DNA of 7,655 nucleotides from an uncultured Bacteroidales bacterium. GTDB taxonomy: Bacteria > Bacteroidota > Bacteroidia > Bacteroidales > Paludibacteraceae. Position 1 is the first letter of the stretch; each line of letters opens with the position of its first letter. Below the pieces are notes generated by a model, which saw only the letters and a program-made list of their open reading frames with translations, made no database searches and was not told the origin of the DNA. Below, piece after piece: positions 1 to 6,639 of this stretch. Made by a program: the position numbers and the translations under genes. The stretch lies in the NCBI GenBank assembly GCA_903873355.1, contig CAIQOG010000532.1, positions 1 through 7,655 on the forward strand, written 5' to 3'.

Positions 1-44
1 GTAAAATGCTTCCTTCTAAAATAGTTTTGAAACGTTTTTTTTTG

Positions 45-52
45 TATTTTTG
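45..52 (+). promoter_or_regulatory. Putative -7 promoter box upstream of recR
   Basis: TATTTTTG fits the Bacteroidota -7 consensus TAnnTTTG and is followed by CA, as in the other three boxes of this window. The nearest -33-like TTTG (26-29) is only 15 bp upstream, shorter than the usual ~19-21, so the -33 element is weak or absent. Transcription would begin at roughly 57-60, giving recR a leader of about 75-80 nt that contains the heptad repeats. Moderate confidence, because the surroundings are T-rich and a match by chance is easier. Confidence 0.5.
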
Positions 53-91
53 CAATCGATAAAAAAAGTGTGACAACTTTTCACTATTTCC

Positions 92-126
92 TGCAATTGA
101 CCACCGTCAATTGTCAATTGTCAACT
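92..126 (+). repeat. Degenerate 7-bp tandem repeat in the recR leader
   Basis: Read in 7-bp steps the segment is TGCAATT, GACCACC, GTCAATT, GTCAATT, GTCAACT. The last three units (106-126) are clear; the first two are degenerate. The array ends 9 nt before the recR ATG. Units fit nnnAAYT in the direction of the gene, the same loose consensus as the array before manA (4417-4458). Function is unknown. It could be a repeat family that settles in leaders, or act in the 5' untranslated region. Confidence 0.65.
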
Positions 127-135
127 AAAAAAGTA

Positions 136-759
136 ATGAGTCAACAACAATTTTCATCCATACTGCTCGAAAACGCAGTTAACGAACTAGCCAAATTACC
201 CGGAATCGGTCAGAAAACAGCGCTGAGATTGGTTCTTCATTTACTAAAACAACCGGAAAGTGACGTTGAAATTTTTGGAAATTCATTTATTAGTTTACGG
301 AAAGAAGTAATTTATTGTTCAGAATGTCATAATATTTCAGATACTGAAGTTTGCCAGATTTGCGGAAATGGTTCACGCGATCATGAAACGGTTTGTGTGG
401 TTGAAAACATCAAGGATGTAATGACAATTGAAAACACTCAACAATACAAAGGTGTTTATCATGTTTTAGGTGGAATAATATCGCCTATGGAAGGCATCGG
501 GCCAACCGACCTGGAAATTGAAAGTTTGGTTCAACGCGTTCAAAATGATGGAATTAAGGAAGTTATACTGGCATTAAGCACCACCATGGAAGGCGACACA
601 ACAAATTTCTATATTTTCCGCAAATTATCAGCATTGGATGTAAAAGTCACCACCATTGCACGTGGAATTGCCATTGGTGATGAGTTGGAATATACCGATG
701 AAATAACACTGGGACGTTCTATTCTGAATCGTGTTGAGTTTTCCAATTCATTTAAATAA
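136..759 (+). CDS. recR: Recombination mediator protein RecR
   Basis: RecR works with RecO (and RecF) to load RecA onto single-stranded DNA at gaps during recombinational repair in the cytoplasm. The 207-residue product has the whole family layout: an N-terminal helix-hairpin-helix with LPGIGQKTA at 21-29, a four-cysteine zinc finger (C61, C64, C73, C76), then a Toprim domain beginning near VCVVE at 86-90, with the conserved stretch [16 protein letters not shown] at 111-126. Length is close to the usual ~200. I chose the ATG at 136. An in-frame GTG at 70 would add 22 residues that are mostly a translation of the 7-bp repeats and lie outside the family's N-terminus. It is the first gene of a close-packed forward cluster; the next gene follows after 44 nt. 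Identification is secure; the start is likely. Confidence 0.97.
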   Translation: MSQQQFSSILLENAVNELAKLPGIGQKTALRLVLHLLKQPESDVEIFGNSFISLRKEVIYCSECHNISDTEVCQICGNGSRDHETVCVVENIKDVMTIENTQQYKGVYHVLGGIISPMEGIGPTDLEIESLVQRVQNDGIKEVILALSTTMEGDTTNFYIFRKLSALDVKVTTIARGIAIGDELEYTDEITLGRSILNRVEFSNSFK

Positions 760-803
760 TTCTCTACGGAACAACTATTAGCTTACAAAGAAACAGTCAA
801 AAT

Positions 804-1253
804 ATGATTATGGACAGAACTCTCAAACAAATATCTCAGGTTTATTATTACATCTACACTGCCACCATACTTACAACAGTAATTGGTTATGTGCTCACAA
901 TGAATAACTTCGACCCAATTCCAATGAATAGCACTTTAGGTATTGCACTAAAAAGCATAATAATCATTTATCTGATGATTTCAATTCCGTTTGGCCTGAG
1001 TACTTTCTCCCGCCAAACAAAAAAATGTATTGAAATTGAAGATGAAACAAATAAATTTCAGACCTATAAGAAAGCAGCTATTTTAAGACTAATACTTATT
1101 GGTACAAGTTTAATCGGCAGCATTATTGTATTTTTCCTTTTACGTACCGATGTTTCACTCATATTTTGTGCAGGTATTTCAGCAATCATTCTGTTATTTT
1201 TCTGTAAACCTACAGAAGCAAAAATGATAAATGATTTAAAATTAGAAGATTAA
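804..1253 (+). CDS. Small integral membrane protein of unknown function, four predicted helices
   Basis: I do not recognise the family. The 149-residue product has four hydrophobic stretches at about 13-32, 47-66, 93-113 and 117-135. They form two helical hairpins separated by a charged cytoplasmic-looking loop (about 68-92, rich in K, E, Q and T). There is no signal peptide beyond the first helix and no catalytic motif. Two in-frame ATGs (804 and 810) are possible starts; 804 is given, and 810 would remove only two residues. It lies 44 nt after recR and 23 nt before the HAD phosphatase, so co-transcription with recR is likely. No promoter box was seen in the gap. Spacing and plausible composition support a real gene; the function is unassigned. 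Confidence 0.8.
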   Translation: MIMDRTLKQISQVYYYIYTATILTTVIGYVLTMNNFDPIPMNSTLGIALKSIIIIYLMISIPFGLSTFSRQTKKCIEIEDETNKFQTYKKAAILRLILIGTSLIGSIIVFFLLRTDVSLIFCAGISAIILLFFCKPTEAKMINDLKLED

Positions 1254-1276
1254 AGTAATTAACAAATTAATATGAT

Positions 1277-1702
1277 ATGCTAATTGCAGTAGATTTTGAT
1301 GGAACAATTGTAACTCACGAGTATCCCAAAATAGGAAGGGAGATTCCGTTTGCAATAGACACACTTAGAAGACTTCAACAATACCCTGAATATTTATTAG
1401 TCTTATGGACTGTTCGTGAAGGTGCAGAATTAGAAGAAGCCGTGCAATACTGTAAAGAGCGGGGGTTGGAGTTTTATGCTGTAAACAAAAACTACCCCGA
1501 AGAATCTGTTGAAAGTCCGGAATCACGCAAACTCAAAGCCGATTTATTTATTGATGACCGAAATCTTGGTGGTTTGCCCGACTGGGGGGTGATTTATCGA
1601 ATGATTAGAAGCGGCAGATATCTTCAACCCATTTCGAATGAAATTGATCAGGAAATACAAATTCCCAAAAGAAGTTTCCTGAAATCCTTGTTAGGAGGTT
1701 AA
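1277..1702 (+). CDS. Minimal HAD-superfamily phosphatase (BT0820-like)
   Basis: A compact 141-residue haloacid-dehalogenase-fold hydrolase, presumably a Mg-dependent cytoplasmic phosphatase. Motif I is DFDGT with nucleophile D6 and acid/base D8. Motif II is T45 in LWTVR. A lysine in SRKLKADL (K85 or K87) could be motif III, and motif IV is FIDDRN (D93, D94). There is almost no room for a cap domain, so an open active site is expected. The last ~27 residues are a polar, basic tail. From memory it resembles the Bacteroides family annotated 'BT0820 family HAD-type phosphatase'; the substrate is unknown to me. Start: the ATG at 1277 places motif I at the very N-terminus, as is usual; the ATG at 1272 is in another frame and stops at once. 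It sits 20 nt before the acetyltransferase gene. Confidence 0.88.
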   Translation: MLIAVDFDGTIVTHEYPKIGREIPFAIDTLRRLQQYPEYLLVLWTVREGAELEEAVQYCKERGLEFYAVNKNYPEESVESPESRKLKADLFIDDRNLGGLPDWGVIYRMIRSGRYLQPISNEIDQEIQIPKRSFLKSLLGG

Positions 1703-1722
1703 TCGGCATATTGTAATTCAAC

Positions 1723-2250
1723 ATGTTGCTCGAAAATGAAATACTAAAACTACGTGCTGTTGAACCGGAAGATCTTGACCGGTTATATGCATGGGAAAAC
1801 AATCCTCAACTATGGGCTGTCGGGAATACACGTCAACCATACTCCAATTATTTAATCAAACAATACATTGTAAATTCCGAAAAAAATATTTACGAATCTC
1901 AACAACTACGGCTAATGATGGTTTGTAAAAAAACAAATAAAACTGTTGGAACAGTTGATTTGTTCGATTTCGACATCCACAATAGCCGCATTGCACTCGG
2001 CTTATATGTTGATCCCGAATTTCAGGGACAAGGTTTTGCCAAGGCCGCCCTACATATTACCGAAGATTATGTGTTCAATTTCCTCAAAATAAACCAGTTA
2101 TATTGCCATATTGCAGAAACGAATACTGCCAGTCGAACCATGTTCGAAAAAGAAAAATATGAAACGAATGGCATTCTGAAAAACTGGATTAAAACTTCAG
2201 AAGGGTTTGAGAATATAATTGTTTTTCAACGGTTTAAAGATGTTGTTTAA
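1723..2250 (+). CDS. GNAT family N-acetyltransferase, RimJ/RimL-like
   Basis: A 175-residue single-domain acetyltransferase that would transfer acetyl from acetyl-CoA to an amine. It begins with the typical LKLRAVEPEDLDRLYAWENN block (9-27). The acetyl-CoA pyrophosphate-binding motif A is DPEFQGQGFAKAAL at 97-110 (Q101, G104 and A106 in the Q-x-x-G-x-A pattern). It is followed by the motif B region with N134 and S137 in AETNTASRTMFEKEKYE, as in the Acetyltransf_3 (RimJ/RimL, SpeG-like) group. The acceptor cannot be read from the sequence: ribosomal protein, polyamine, antibiotic or nucleotide-linked amino sugar are all possible. The gene is the last of the recR cluster, 20 nt after the HAD gene and 66 nt before ftcD. 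An AGGAGG at 1693-1698 is too far from the start to be its ribosome binding site. Confidence 0.9.
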   Translation: MLLENEILKLRAVEPEDLDRLYAWENNPQLWAVGNTRQPYSNYLIKQYIVNSEKNIYESQQLRLMMVCKKTNKTVGTVDLFDFDIHNSRIALGLYVDPEFQGQGFAKAALHITEDYVFNFLKINQLYCHIAETNTASRTMFEKEKYETNGILKNWIKTSEGFENIIVFQRFKDVV

Positions 2251-2316
2251 TCAAAGTAGTTCTCCTATATTTATTTTCTGATTTCTCTCTCAACCTCACC
2301 TGAACATTCGAATATT

Positions 2317-3381
2317 ATGGATAAAATTATTGAATGTGTACCCAATTTCAGTGAAGGGAATGACATGGCGATAATCAATCAGATTCTTCATGAAATCAGA
2401 TCAGTTGGTAATGTAAAAGTAATTAATACAGACCCCGGAAAAGATACCAACCGCACAGTGATAACATTTGTCGGAGAACCGGAAGTAGTCTGTGAAGCGG
2501 CTTTTCTGGCAGTGAAAAAAGCAGCTGAACTCATCGATATGAGTAAACAAAAAGGGAAACATCCACGTATAGGTGCAACAGATGTTTTACCGCTGATTCC
2601 GGTCAAAGGTGTAAGCATGGAAGAAACGGTTGAATATGCCACCAACTTAGGCAAACGCATTGGTGAAGAGTTGAATATTCCGGGTTACTTTTACGAGTTT
2701 GCTGCCACCGAAGATAAAAGGCGTAATCTGGCAAATTGCCGCGCAGGTGAATACGAAGGTTTGTCTCAAAAACTTGCAAATCCCGAATGGAAACCAGATT
2801 TCGGTCCGGATGAATTCAATGAACATGTCAGGAAAACCGGTGCAACAGTAGTCGGTGCGAGAAATTTTCTGATTGCCTACAATGTAAATCTGAATACTAA
2901 TTCCACCCATATTGCCAATATAATTGCTTCTGAAATCCGCGAAAAAGGTCGTATTAAAAGAGAAGGTGACCTAAACACAGGAGAAGTAATAAAGGACAAC
3001 AATGGCAATCTTATTTATGAACCCGGTTTACTGAAAAGTGTAAAAGGTATAGGTTGGTATATAGAGGAATACGGAATTGCACAGTTATCGTTCAATATCA
3101 CGAATATAAATACAGCTTCAATTCATCAGGTATTCGAACTGGCTTGCGAGCGTGCTTTAGCACATGGAGTTCAGGTTACAGGTTCTGAACTGATTGGAAC
3201 TATTCCATTGCAGGCTTTACTTGATGCCGGAAATTATTATTTACAAAAAATGCATCAACCAACCAATGTATCAGACGAAGTGAAACTCATAACAGCAATA
3301 AAATCAATGGGATTGAACGAACTTGCACCGTTTGAACCTAAAATGAGAATAATCGATTACCTCATTCAGGATATTTCTTAA
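2317..3381 (+). CDS. ftcD: Glutamate formimidoyltransferase, stand-alone with linker tail
   Basis: Transfers the formimino group of N-formimino-L-glutamate to tetrahydrofolate (EC 2.1.2.5), the last step of one histidine-degradation route and an entry to the one-carbon pool. The product opens with the hallmark IIECVPNFSEG (4-14) and carries H82 in KGKHPRIGATDV; this position matches the catalytic His82 known from mammalian FTCD. N- and C-terminal transferase subdomains are followed by a tail (about 310-354) with LGLNELAPFEP, which resembles the linker that in bifunctional enzymes leads into the cyclodeaminase domain. Here a stop follows directly, so the cyclodeaminase (roughly 200 residues) is missing and would have to come from another gene. 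No hutH, hutU or hutI is adjacent. It converges on manA, with 60 bp between the two stops. No TAnnTTTG box was seen in the 66 nt upstream, so read-through from the recR cluster is possible. Confidence 0.95.
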   Translation: MDKIIECVPNFSEGNDMAIINQILHEIRSVGNVKVINTDPGKDTNRTVITFVGEPEVVCEAAFLAVKKAAELIDMSKQKGKHPRIGATDVLPLIPVKGVSMEETVEYATNLGKRIGEELNIPGYFYEFAATEDKRRNLANCRAGEYEGLSQKLANPEWKPDFGPDEFNEHVRKTGATVVGARNFLIAYNVNLNTNSTHIANIIASEIREKGRIKREGDLNTGEVIKDNNGNLIYEPGLLKSVKGIGWYIEEYGIAQLSFNITNINTASIHQVFELACERALAHGVQVTGSELIGTIPLQALLDAGNYYLQKMHQPTNVSDEVKLITAIKSMGLNELAPFEPKMRIIDYLIQDIS

Positions 3382-3441
3382 TCACTTATCATTAGAATAT
3401 TGTAATTCACAAACTCGGAATTAGGGCTATCGGTTTTTCCT

Positions 3442-4413
3442 TTACGAAATATACACTTCAAGCAAAGTCACACTAGTTTCCGGAATAAGTGCCAGTTCAT
3501 TTATAATAGCCGGAATAAGCACAGTATCTCCCTTATTTACAATTGTTTTCTCATTATTGTATTCAATAATCATATTTCCCTCGAGACACATATAGGAAAC
3601 AAATGAGTCTAATTCACCATAGTTACGGGTAACAGCATCATCGAACTTAATCAGGTTGGTGGTAAAATAATCACAATCGATTAACGGAGTGATTTCATTT
3701 AAAACCGCCAGATATGGAGTTTTTGGTTCTTTTGCAGCAGAGAAATCAATTACATCCAGCGCCTGTTCGGTGTGCAATTCACGTTCATTACCCTTATCAT
3801 CCACCCGTTTATAGTCGTATATACGGTAAGTAATATCACTGCTCTGCTGAATTTCGGCAACAACTACACCCTTACCTATTGCATGAACCAAACCTGCAGG
3901 AATAAAAAGCACATCACCTTTTTTTACGGGAACTTTCTGCAATAGACTTTCTACTTCACCGGCATCCAAAGCTTCTACATATTCATCGGGTGTACAATCT
4001 TTTGTAAATCCAATTATCAGTTCAGCTCCCGGATCGGCATCAACTACATACCACATTTCAGTTTTACCATAGGAATTGTGTCGTTCCGCTGCCACTTCAT
4101 CGCCCGGATGAACCTGAATGGAGAGGTTTTCGTTAGCATCAATCAATTTGAATAACAAGGGAAATGACAAACCAAAAGCATCATAAATTTTATCGCCTAC
4201 CAGATCGCCCATGTAAATTTCAATCAGTTCAACGAGATTATTTCCAGCCAATAAACCATTTATCACGACAGATTCATCGCCTTCATAGCCTGATAATTCC
4301 CAGCTTTCGCCTAATTTGTCGCTCGAAGCGGGTTTTCCGAAAAGTTTTTCTAATTTGGTTCCTCCCCAGATTTTATCTTTGAGAATTGGACTGAATTTTA
4401 AAGGATACAACAT
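3442..4413 (-). CDS. manA: Mannose-6-phosphate isomerase, class I
   Basis: Zinc enzyme that interconverts mannose-6-phosphate and fructose-6-phosphate (EC 5.3.1.8) in the cytoplasm, supplying GDP-mannose synthesis or allowing mannose use. The 323-residue length fits the short bacterial type I enzymes. The cupin zinc ligands are visible: Q100 and H102 in LSIQVHPGDE, E119 in GKTEMWYV, and H177 in IPAGLVHAIGKG. The conserved EIQQSSDITYRIYDYKR stretch (187-203) contains the active-site arginine R197. The N-terminal PLKFSPILKDKIWGG is also typical. It lies downstream of galE on the same strand, separated by 126 nt that hold an inverted repeat and a 7-bp repeat array ending 3 nt before its ATG. I saw no TAnnTTTG box in that gap, so expression may depend on read-through from galE or on another promoter type. 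Confidence 0.96.
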   Translation of the reverse strand: MLYPLKFSPILKDKIWGGTKLEKLFGKPASSDKLGESWELSGYEGDESVVINGLLAGNNLVELIEIYMGDLVGDKIYDAFGLSFPLLFKLIDANENLSIQVHPGDEVAAERHNSYGKTEMWYVVDADPGAELIIGFTKDCTPDEYVEALDAGEVESLLQKVPVKKGDVLFIPAGLVHAIGKGVVVAEIQQSSDITYRIYDYKRVDDKGNERELHTEQALDVIDFSAAKEPKTPYLAVLNEITPLIDCDYFTTNLIKFDDAVTRNYGELDSFVSYMCLEGNMIIEYNNEKTIVNKGDTVLIPAIINELALIPETSVTLLEVYIS

Positions 4414-4416
4414 GAT

Positions 4417-4458
4417 AGTTTATAGTTAGTAGTTAATAGTCGGTAATTTATAGTTTGT
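4417..4458 (-). repeat. Six-unit 7-bp tandem repeat directly upstream of manA
   Basis: On the plus strand the units are AGTTTAT, AGTTAGT, AGTTAAT, AGTCGGT, AATTTAT, AGTTTGT: six in a row with exact 7-bp spacing. In the direction of manA they read ACAAACT, ATAAATT, ACCGACT, ATTAACT, ACTAACT, ATAAACT, a loose nnnAAYT consensus shared with the recR leader repeat. The array ends 3 nt before the manA ATG, so it occupies the place where a ribosome would bind. Function is unknown. Period and unit number are read directly from the sequence; the relation to the recR array is inferred. Confidence 0.75.
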
Positions 4459-4473
4459 ATGCAATATAAAAAG

Positions 4474-4520
4474 AATGAACAATTAACAGCACTGAGATTC
4501 AGACTTATTAATTGTTCATT
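4474..4520 (-). terminator. Inverted repeat between galE and manA, possible terminator or attenuator
   Basis: A perfect 13-bp inverted repeat: AATGAACAATTAA at 4474-4486 and its complement at 4508-4520, with a 21-nt loop that contains a second small hairpin (CTGA at 4492-4495, TCAG at 4499-4502). On the minus strand it starts 20 nt after the galE stop codon. It is followed after one C by five T (4472-4468), which resembles an intrinsic terminator or attenuator for the galE transcript. The stem is AT-rich and therefore weak. The arms are themselves pairs of 7-bp units (GTTAATT-GTTCATT in one reading), so it may instead be part of the local repeat family. Confidence 0.45.
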
Positions 4521-4539
4521 AAAAATTTATTGGTTGGTT

Positions 4540-5574
4540 TTACTCTGCGTTAGTTCGTTGAGCGAGGTTTTGTTCCCATGCCCAGGCACTTCGTAAGGTT
4601 TCTTCTACTGTTTCCAGGGCTTTCCAGCCTAATACATCGTTGGCAATAGTTGGATCAGCCCATACTTTTTCAGTATCGCCCTCTCTCCTGCCTACAATTT
4701 TAAATGGCACTTTCACATTAGTCACTTTTTCGAAAATATCAATGATTTCAAGCACAGATAAACCACGTCCGGTTCCTAAATTAAAGGTCTCAACATTACT
4801 CCGTGTTTGTTTCCCAAGCATACGTTCAACAGCAATAACATGAGCTTTTGCCAAATCCACAACATGGATGTAATCACGCACACATGAGCCATCAGGAGTA
4901 TTATAATCATTCCCAAAAACCATTAATTGCTTACGAATACCAATAGCAGTCTGTGTTACAAAAGGCAGTAAATTATTTGGCACACCGGTAGGTAATTCAC
5001 CTATTTCGGCTGAAGCATGTGCTCCAATCGGATTAAAATAACGAAGAATAATACTTTGCAAACCTGAATTTGCATAAATCGTATCACGAATAATTTCTTC
5101 TCCAACCTGCTTTGTATTTCCGTATGGCGAAGTAGCTGGCTTTATCGGTGCATTTTCAGTTACCGGTAAAACATCAGGCTGACCATAAACTGTACAAGAC
5201 GACGAAAATACAAAATTGTTTACCTTATGAATAGGCATCAACTGAAGTAAATTAATCAACGAGACCAGATTATTACGGTAATACATTAATGGTTTTTCAA
5301 CAGATTCACCCACCGCTTTACTGGCAGCAAAATGTATAATTGCTTCAATATTCTTGTGTTTCTCGAACATTCTGTCCAGACTTACATAATCCACACAATC
5401 AATATTTTCAAATGCCGGACGAACTCCGGTTATTTTTTCGATACCGTTCAGAACATCAATATTTGAATTCGACAAATTATCTACAATAACAACTTCATGT
5501 CCTTTGTTGATTAATTCGACCGTAGTGTGCGAACCAATATAGCCTGTACCACCGGTTACTAATATTTTTGCCAT
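4540..5574 (-). CDS. galE: UDP-glucose 4-epimerase
   Basis: NAD-dependent short-chain dehydrogenase-fold enzyme that interconverts UDP-glucose and UDP-galactose (EC 5.1.3.2) in the cytoplasm. Seen in the 344 residues: the NAD-binding glycine motif TGGTGYIGSH at 7-16, the SSSCTVYG segment with catalytic S126, and the YxxxK pair Y151/K155 in SPYGNTKQ. The C-terminal UDP-binding GRREGD has R297 and D300. Length is the usual one. The residue that corresponds to the E. coli gatekeeper Tyr299 is V304 (REGD-TEKV-W), a small side chain. Enzymes with a small residue there often also epimerise UDP-GlcNAc/UDP-GalNAc, so dual specificity is possible. The start lies 3 nt after the stop of the nucleotidyltransferase gene, which makes a two-gene transcription unit nearly certain. 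Confidence 0.97.
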   Translation of the reverse strand: MAKILVTGGTGYIGSHTTVELINKGHEVVIVDNLSNSNIDVLNGIEKITGVRPAFENIDCVDYVSLDRMFEKHKNIEAIIHFAASKAVGESVEKPLMYYRNNLVSLINLLQLMPIHKVNNFVFSSSCTVYGQPDVLPVTENAPIKPATSPYGNTKQVGEEIIRDTIYANSGLQSIILRYFNPIGAHASAEIGELPTGVPNNLLPFVTQTAIGIRKQLMVFGNDYNTPDGSCVRDYIHVVDLAKAHVIAVERMLGKQTRSNVETFNLGTGRGLSVLEIIDIFEKVTNVKVPFKIVGRREGDTEKVWADPTIANDVLGWKALETVEETLRSAWAWEQNLAQRTNAE

Positions 5575-5577
5575 GTC

Positions 5578-6483
5578 TTATTTGTATAATTTTTCGGGAT
5601 ATGTACCTTTACGAATGAGTTCATTAATTTTGAGAACTACCTGCGGCCGATCTTCTGCATAAGTTACCCCAAACCATTTTGAAGGAGTATCCAACACTTT
5701 GCAGGTTACTTTTTTCTCAACAATCAGGTTATTTACTGCCAATGGTATATAAAACTCAGATTTCAGTTTATCACCATTTTCTTTCAGGAATTCCTTGAAA
5801 TAATCCATCGAATAATCGAAATAATCAGGAGTAAAACCCCACATATTCATCGAAACCGGGGTAGTTGCCAACAACGACACTTCTTCACCATTTTCATCAA
5901 GATAAATAATTGTACCGCCCTTTTCTTCGATATGCGTACGTTCCACAACGTTCATGAGCAACTGATTTTCATCAACCACACAAACACCACGACTCACCGC
6001 ACCACTTTCAGATAAGGTATTTCCGACACGATATCCAACCATGCAATATTCATTTTTCTTTCCTTCCACGCTGCGCAGAAAATCAGCCAGCACAGCAAAC
6101 GATTCCTGACCATAAAAGTCATCAGCATTTATAACAGCAAATGGCTCTTTGATAGCATCTTTACCCATCAAAACCGCATGGTTTGTTCCCCAGGGTTTTT
6201 CACGTTCTTTGTTGTAAGTAAATCCTTCAGGCACATTCGTAATTTCCTGAAAAACGATGTCAGTTTCAATAAGTTTTTTGTATTTATTAATCACCACTTC
6301 TCTGAAATCTTTTTCGAAAGTGGGTCTGATAACAAATACTATTTTCCCAAATCCGGCCTTAATTGCGTCATAAATTGAATAATCCATGATGGTTTCGCCG
6401 TTAGGACCTAATCCGTCAAGTTGTTTTAATCCGCCATAGCGACTTCCCATTCCTGCTGCAAGTACAAATAATGTTGGTTTCAT
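5578..6483 (-). CDS. NDP-sugar pyrophosphorylase-like nucleotidyltransferase
   Basis: A 301-residue nucleotidyltransferase of the sugar-nucleotide pyrophosphorylase type, expected to join a sugar-1-phosphate to an NTP and release pyrophosphate. The N-terminal NTP-binding signature is LAAGMGSRYGGLKQ (8-21; G11, G13, R15, K20). KPWGTNHAV (96-104) resembles the base-contacting GTAxA loop. NADDFYG at 119-125 supplies the metal-binding aspartate, and VTYAED (273-278) could supply a second acidic ligand. There is no C-terminal left-handed beta-helix, so it is not a GlmU-type bifunctional enzyme. Sugar and nucleotide specificity cannot be read. Coupling to galE, 3 nt downstream, suggests UTP with glucose-1-P, galactose-1-P or an N-acetylhexosamine-1-P. 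A sugar kinase partner, if any, is not in the window. It is the first gene after a strong -7 box (6516-6509). Confidence 0.88.
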   Translation of the reverse strand: MKPTLFVLAAGMGSRYGGLKQLDGLGPNGETIMDYSIYDAIKAGFGKIVFVIRPTFEKDFREVVINKYKKLIETDIVFQEITNVPEGFTYNKEREKPWGTNHAVLMGKDAIKEPFAVINADDFYGQESFAVLADFLRSVEGKKNEYCMVGYRVGNTLSESGAVSRGVCVVDENQLLMNVVERTHIEEKGGTIIYLDENGEEVSLLATTPVSMNMWGFTPDYFDYSMDYFKEFLKENGDKLKSEFYIPLAVNNLIVEKKVTCKVLDTPSKWFGVTYAEDRPQVVLKINELIRKGTYPEKLYK

Positions 6484-6508
6484 GTGATATTTTTTAATTT
6501 TTGAGGTG

Positions 6509-6516
6509 CAAAGTTA
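6509..6516 (-). promoter_or_regulatory. -7 promoter box for the nucleotidyltransferase-galE operon
   Basis: On the minus strand the sequence is TAACTTTG, a full match to the Bacteroidota -7 consensus TAnnTTTG, inside the 11-mer TTAACTTTGCA (6517-6507). No TTTG is found at the -33 position on this strand. The start codon is 25 nt beyond the box, so the leader would be short (about 15-20 nt) and A-rich without a Shine-Dalgarno sequence. It is divergent to the promoter at 6640-6670. Confidence 0.7.
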
Positions 6517-6639
6517 ACCATTTGTTTTGAATTTTGGAATTATTAATCCTCATTTTTACAACTATAACAAAGTACACCATAAAATGCAACTGTATTGAAA
6601 TATTTTCTTCCTTTTGTTGATAACTTTTTCACACACAAA

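Noticed and set aside
70..135. In-frame GTG start that would lengthen RecR by 22 residues
   Set aside because: The added residues mainly translate the 7-bp repeats and precede the normal RecR N-terminus; the ATG at 136 puts the helix-hairpin-helix at the expected distance.
1693..1698. AGGAGG as a Shine-Dalgarno sequence for the acetyltransferase gene
   Set aside because: It is 24 nt before the ATG, codes for the end of the HAD protein (Leu-Gly-Gly), and no other gene here uses such a site.
2251..2316. Separate promoter for ftcD
   Set aside because: No TAnnTTTG match is present; only loose TATTT-type stretches that are common in AT-rich DNA.
1708..3409. 13-bp ATATTGTAATTCA occurring at 1708-1720 and 3397-3409
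   Set aside because: In AT-rich DNA of this length one such repeat is expected by chance, and the flanking sequences differ.
3382..3441. Bidirectional terminator between the convergent ftcD and manA genes
   Set aside because: A T-run (3434-3438) is present, but I found no stem longer than about 4 bp in front of it.
4164..4382. Open frame on the plus strand inside manA
   Set aside because: It is antisense to a well-conserved enzyme gene and its product shows no recognisable motif or plausible composition.
6622..6629. TAACTTTT as another -7 box
   Set aside because: It lacks the final G of TAnnTTTG, and a better box with a correctly spaced TTTG stands 41 bp downstream.
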